A stretch of 8,151 bases of DNA from contig JAPOZF010000590.1 of NCBI GenBank assembly GCA_026706165.1, positions 1 through 8,151 of the forward strand. Reading direction: 5' to 3'. Positions 6,159 through 8,151 of the stretch are shown piece by piece. This DNA is from Gemmatimonadota bacterium. Lineage in GTDB: Bacteria > Latescibacterota > UBA2968 > UBA8231. The translations under genes were made by a program, and so were the position numbers. Position 1 is the stretch's first letter, and every line of letters starts with the position of its first letter. The notes under the pieces are model-generated. The model saw nothing but the letters and a program-made list of their open reading frames with translations. It searched no databases and was not told the origin of the DNA.

Positions 6159-7267
6159 TGGGCCGCTCCTACCAAATCGCCGTTCTGCCCGGGGACGGCA
6201 TCGGCCCCGAGGTTGTCGGTGCGGCGCTGGGAGTGCTCGAAGGACTCGGCCTCGATCTCGAGCTGCGCGAGTACCCCTGCGGGGCGGGCTGCTACCTCGA
6301 ACGCGGGACCCCGCTTCCGGACGAGACCCTGGAGGGGTGCCGCGGCGCCGACGCCACCCTGCTCGGCGCCATGGGCGACCCGCGGATACGCTGGCCGGAC
6401 GGGACCGAGATGCGTCCGCAGGTCGACCTGCGCTTCAAGCTCGACCTCTACGCCGGGGTGCGGCCGATCTACCTGTACGCCGCCCACCACACGCCGCTGC
6501 GCGGCCTCGCTGCCGGGGAGATCGATTTCGTCCTCCTGCGCGAGAACGTCGAGGGGCTGTTCGCCTCGATGGACGCCGGGATCGACCTGCGCGGAGAAAC
6601 CGCCGTCGACAGCATGGTGATCACCCGCACCGGCACGGAACGGGTGGCGCGCTACGCCTTCGAGCTGGCCCGGGAGCGCCGGCGGGAGCGCGGCGACGGG
6701 GCTTTGCGTCAGCGGGCCGCCTGCGTGACCTGCGTCGACAAGGCCAACATCCTGAGGTCGATGGCCTTCTTCCGCCGCGTCTTCGACGAGGTGGCCGCCC
6801 GCTACTCCGACGTCGACAGCGGCCACGCCTACGTCGACGCCATGGCGCTGCACCTGGTGCAGCGGCCCCGGGATTTCGACGTGCTGGTGATGGAGAACAT
6901 GTATGGAGACATTCTCTCCGACCTCGCCGCCGGGCTCGTCGGCGGCATGGGCATGGCCCCCTCGGGGGACATCGGCGAGGAAGCCGCGGTTTTTCAGCCT
7001 TCCCACGGAACCGCTCCCGACATCGCCGGACAGGGGGTGGCCAACCCGGTGGCTACGATCCTGTCGGCGGCCATGATGCTGCGCTGGCTCGGCCACCGGC
7101 ACCGGGACGGGCAGGCGCTTGCCGCGGCAGAACGAGTCGACGGCGCCGTGGAGAAGGTGCTTGCCGATCCGAACGCCGGGACTCCCGACATAGGGGGCGT
7201 GATGACGACCGGGGACCTGGGACGGGAGATCGCCGGCGCCGCAGCCGGTGCCGGCTTGGGCGGGTAA
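6158..7267 (+). CDS. NAD-type isocitrate/isopropylmalate dehydrogenase family protein, substrate unknown
   Basis: This family oxidises and decarboxylates 2-hydroxy acids bearing a 3-carboxylate or similar group (isopropylmalate, isocitrate, D-malate, tartrate). The 369 residues span the whole fold: GDGIGPEV (12-19), substrate arginines R92, R102 and R128, K195 (VDKANIL), metal ligands D227, D251 and D255, and the cofactor loop HGTAPDIAG (283-291). D288-I289 at the cofactor loop predicts NAD+ rather than NADP+. Spacings K195-D227-D251-D255-D288 match Thermus LeuB (185-217-241-245-278). The Leu pair that reads the isopropyl group in LeuB is Q88-V89 here, so leucine synthesis is unlikely. The catalytic Tyr, expected seven residues after R128 (Tyr139 in LeuB), is Phe135. 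The ATG at 6158 overlaps the preceding stop by 1 nt, with GGAG just upstream, indicating coupled translation and a shared pathway. Confidence 0.85.
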   Translation: MGRSYQIAVLPGDGIGPEVVGAALGVLEGLGLDLELREYPCGAGCYLERGTPLPDETLEGCRGADATLLGAMGDPRIRWPDGTEMRPQVDLRFKLDLYAGVRPIYLYAAHHTPLRGLAAGEIDFVLLRENVEGLFASMDAGIDLRGETAVDSMVITRTGTERVARYAFELARERRRERGDGALRQRAACVTCVDKANILRSMAFFRRVFDEVAARYSDVDSGHAYVDAMALHLVQRPRDFDVLVMENMYGDILSDLAAGLVGGMGMAPSGDIGEEAAVFQPSHGTAPDIAGQGVANPVATILSAAMMLRWLGHRHRDGQALAAAERVDGAVEKVLADPNAGTPDIGGVMTTGDLGREIAGAAAGAGLGG

Positions 7268-7279
7268 GCGCACGGACGA

Positions 7280-7313
7280 GGATGCCGATGGCGCACCCGT
7301 TCGCAAGGCATCC
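7280..7313 (+). other. Hairpin after the dehydrogenase gene
   Basis: GGATGCC (7280-7286) and GGCATCC (7307-7313) form a 7-bp inverted repeat 12 nt after the TAA stop. A short inner GCG/CGC pairing lies within the 20-nt loop. No T tract follows, so termination is uncertain. If it works, the dioxygenase gene downstream would be transcribed separately. Confidence 0.3.
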
Positions 7314-7460
7314 CTGAACGAGTCGTACCGGCGTCGCAGCGGAAGTGAACGGCGAGCGAAGGCAGGGCCGCGGACCGGTATTGGCAGACGGCCCAATCCG
7401 CGCGGAATTGCGCGCGCAGACACTGACGAGCAAGCCACAGCTCAAAGAAACCGGGAGGGA

Positions 7461-8151
7461 ATGGGTCAACGCATGGTTGCCGGGATAGCCGACAGCGACG
7501 TCGAATCCTACCGCGAGAACGGGTATCTCGTGGTTCCCGGTCTCGCCGCCGGCGAGGTCGAGGCGCTCCGCGCCGACGCCCTCCGCCTCTGCCGGGGGGA
7601 GTACGGGCACGAGAACCTGCCCCCCGTCGGCAACGGCTGCAGCGATGACGAGGCCCTGGGGCGTTACCTGTGCATCCACCATCCCCACAAGATCAGCCCG
7701 GTCCTGCTCGAGACCGGCGTCAAGCACCCCGGCATGGCCAGGGTGCTGGCGCGGCTGATCGGACCGGACGTCAAGTGCATGCAGTCGATGCTGTTCATCA
7801 AGCCCCCCGGATTCCAGGGGCAGGCCTGGCACCAGGACGAGTTCTTCATTCCGACGCGGGACCACAGCCTGACCGGAGGCTGGATCGCCCTCGACGACGC
7901 CACCGTCGACAACGGCTGCATCCGGGTGCTGCCCGGCTCGCACAGGGGGGTCCTCTACGAGCAGCGGGCCCACGGCGACGACGAGGAGTTCGACCGCACC
8001 GGCGAGTCGCACGGCTTCGACGACAGCGGCGAGATCCCGGTCGAGGCGAAGACCGGGGACGTCGTCTTCTTCGACGGTTACCTGCTGCACCGCTCCAGGC
8101 GCAACCGCAGCAGTTCCTTCCGCAGGGTGCTCGTCAACCACTACATGAGCG
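7461..8151 (+). CDS. Phytanoyl-CoA dioxygenase (PhyH)-like Fe(II)/2-oxoglutarate oxygenase, C-terminus beyond window
   Basis: Predicted non-haem iron oxygenase that hydroxylates a small molecule with O2 and 2-oxoglutarate. Bacterial members act on very varied substrates, so no substrate can be named. The 230 codons present include the N-terminal YRENGYLVVPGL (17-28), the iron ligands H124 and D126 (AWHQDEF), the core strand motif GCIRVLPGSHRG (152-163), the distal iron ligand H210 (LLHRS) and R221, eleven residues later, the usual 2-oxoglutarate carboxylate contact. Most of the catalytic domain is therefore inside the window. The start is ambiguous: GGAGG (7454-7458) is 2 nt before the ATG at 7461 and 14 nt before an in-frame ATG at 7473; neither spacing is ideal. 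No convincing promoter was seen in the 193-nt gap. It may belong with the dehydratase-dehydrogenase pair upstream or start a new unit. Confidence 0.9.
   Translation, partial: MGQRMVAGIADSDVESYRENGYLVVPGLAAGEVEALRADALRLCRGEYGHENLPPVGNGCSDDEALGRYLCIHHPHKISPVLLETGVKHPGMARVLARLIGPDVKCMQSMLFIKPPGFQGQAWHQDEFFIPTRDHSLTGGWIALDDATVDNGCIRVLPGSHRGVLYEQRAHGDDEEFDRTGESHGFDDSGEIPVEAKTGDVVFFDGYLLHRSRRNRSSSFRRVLVNHYMS

Noticed and set aside
7381..7409. Possible promoter TTGGCA with a downstream AATT before the oxygenase gene
   Set aside because: No hexamer at 16-18 nt spacing resembles a -10 box closely enough to support it.
5714..7438. Long minus-strand reading frame (574 codons) opposite the enolase-family and dehydrogenase genes
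   Set aside because: The plus-strand frames have clear family motifs and catalytic residues; the antisense product is low complexity with no recognisable motif, as expected opposite high-GC genes.

Overview
The window looks like a piece of a high-GC bacterial chromosome (roughly two-thirds G+C by eye). It splits into a minus-strand housekeeping operon (1-2960) and plus-strand genes (about 3230 to the end), which diverge from a promoter region near 3155-3261. The housekeeping genes are clearly bacterial. A conserved efp-accB-accC core, a cytosolic TPR gene ahead of it, and enolase-superfamily and phytanoyl-CoA-dioxygenase-type genes would fit environmental lineages such as Gemmatimonadota, Latescibacterota or relatives. 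That placement is an inference from gene content only; no marker here fixes the phylum.

Minus strand, in transcription order: a TPR protein with a long disordered middle (2960-1533), elongation factor P (1500-943), the biotin carrier protein of acetyl-CoA carboxylase (932-441), and the N-terminal 145 residues of biotin carboxylase (437 to the window edge). Gaps of 32, 10 and 3 nt, together with a TTGACA-N17-TAGTGT promoter about 190 nt upstream, indicate one transcript. The operon joins translation (EF-P relieves polyproline stalling) to the first step of fatty acid synthesis. All three proteins encoded around efp carry a Pro-Pro-Pro run, the motif that needs EF-P.

Plus strand: a tRNA-Lys(CUU) gene has its own consensus-like promoter and a near-perfect intrinsic terminator. 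After it comes a stand-alone LivK-like substrate-binding lipoprotein, then a strong hairpin.

The last part is a catabolic-looking cluster. An enolase-superfamily (mandelate racemase/muconate lactonizing enzyme group) protein overlaps by 1 nt with an NAD-type isocitrate/isopropylmalate-dehydrogenase family enzyme. About 190 nt later a phytanoyl-CoA-dioxygenase-like Fe(II)/2-oxoglutarate oxygenase begins and runs off the window. A plausible reading is degradation of an unidentified hydroxy acid: dehydration or epimerisation, then NAD-dependent oxidation or oxidative decarboxylation, with a possible oxygenase step. The substrate cannot be told from sequence. The dehydrogenase has Phe where the family has its catalytic Tyr, and the enolase-family protein has Asp at the second position of the usual Lys-x-Lys pair, so neither should be given a classical name. 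I saw no CRISPR array, transposase, integrase or phage gene.
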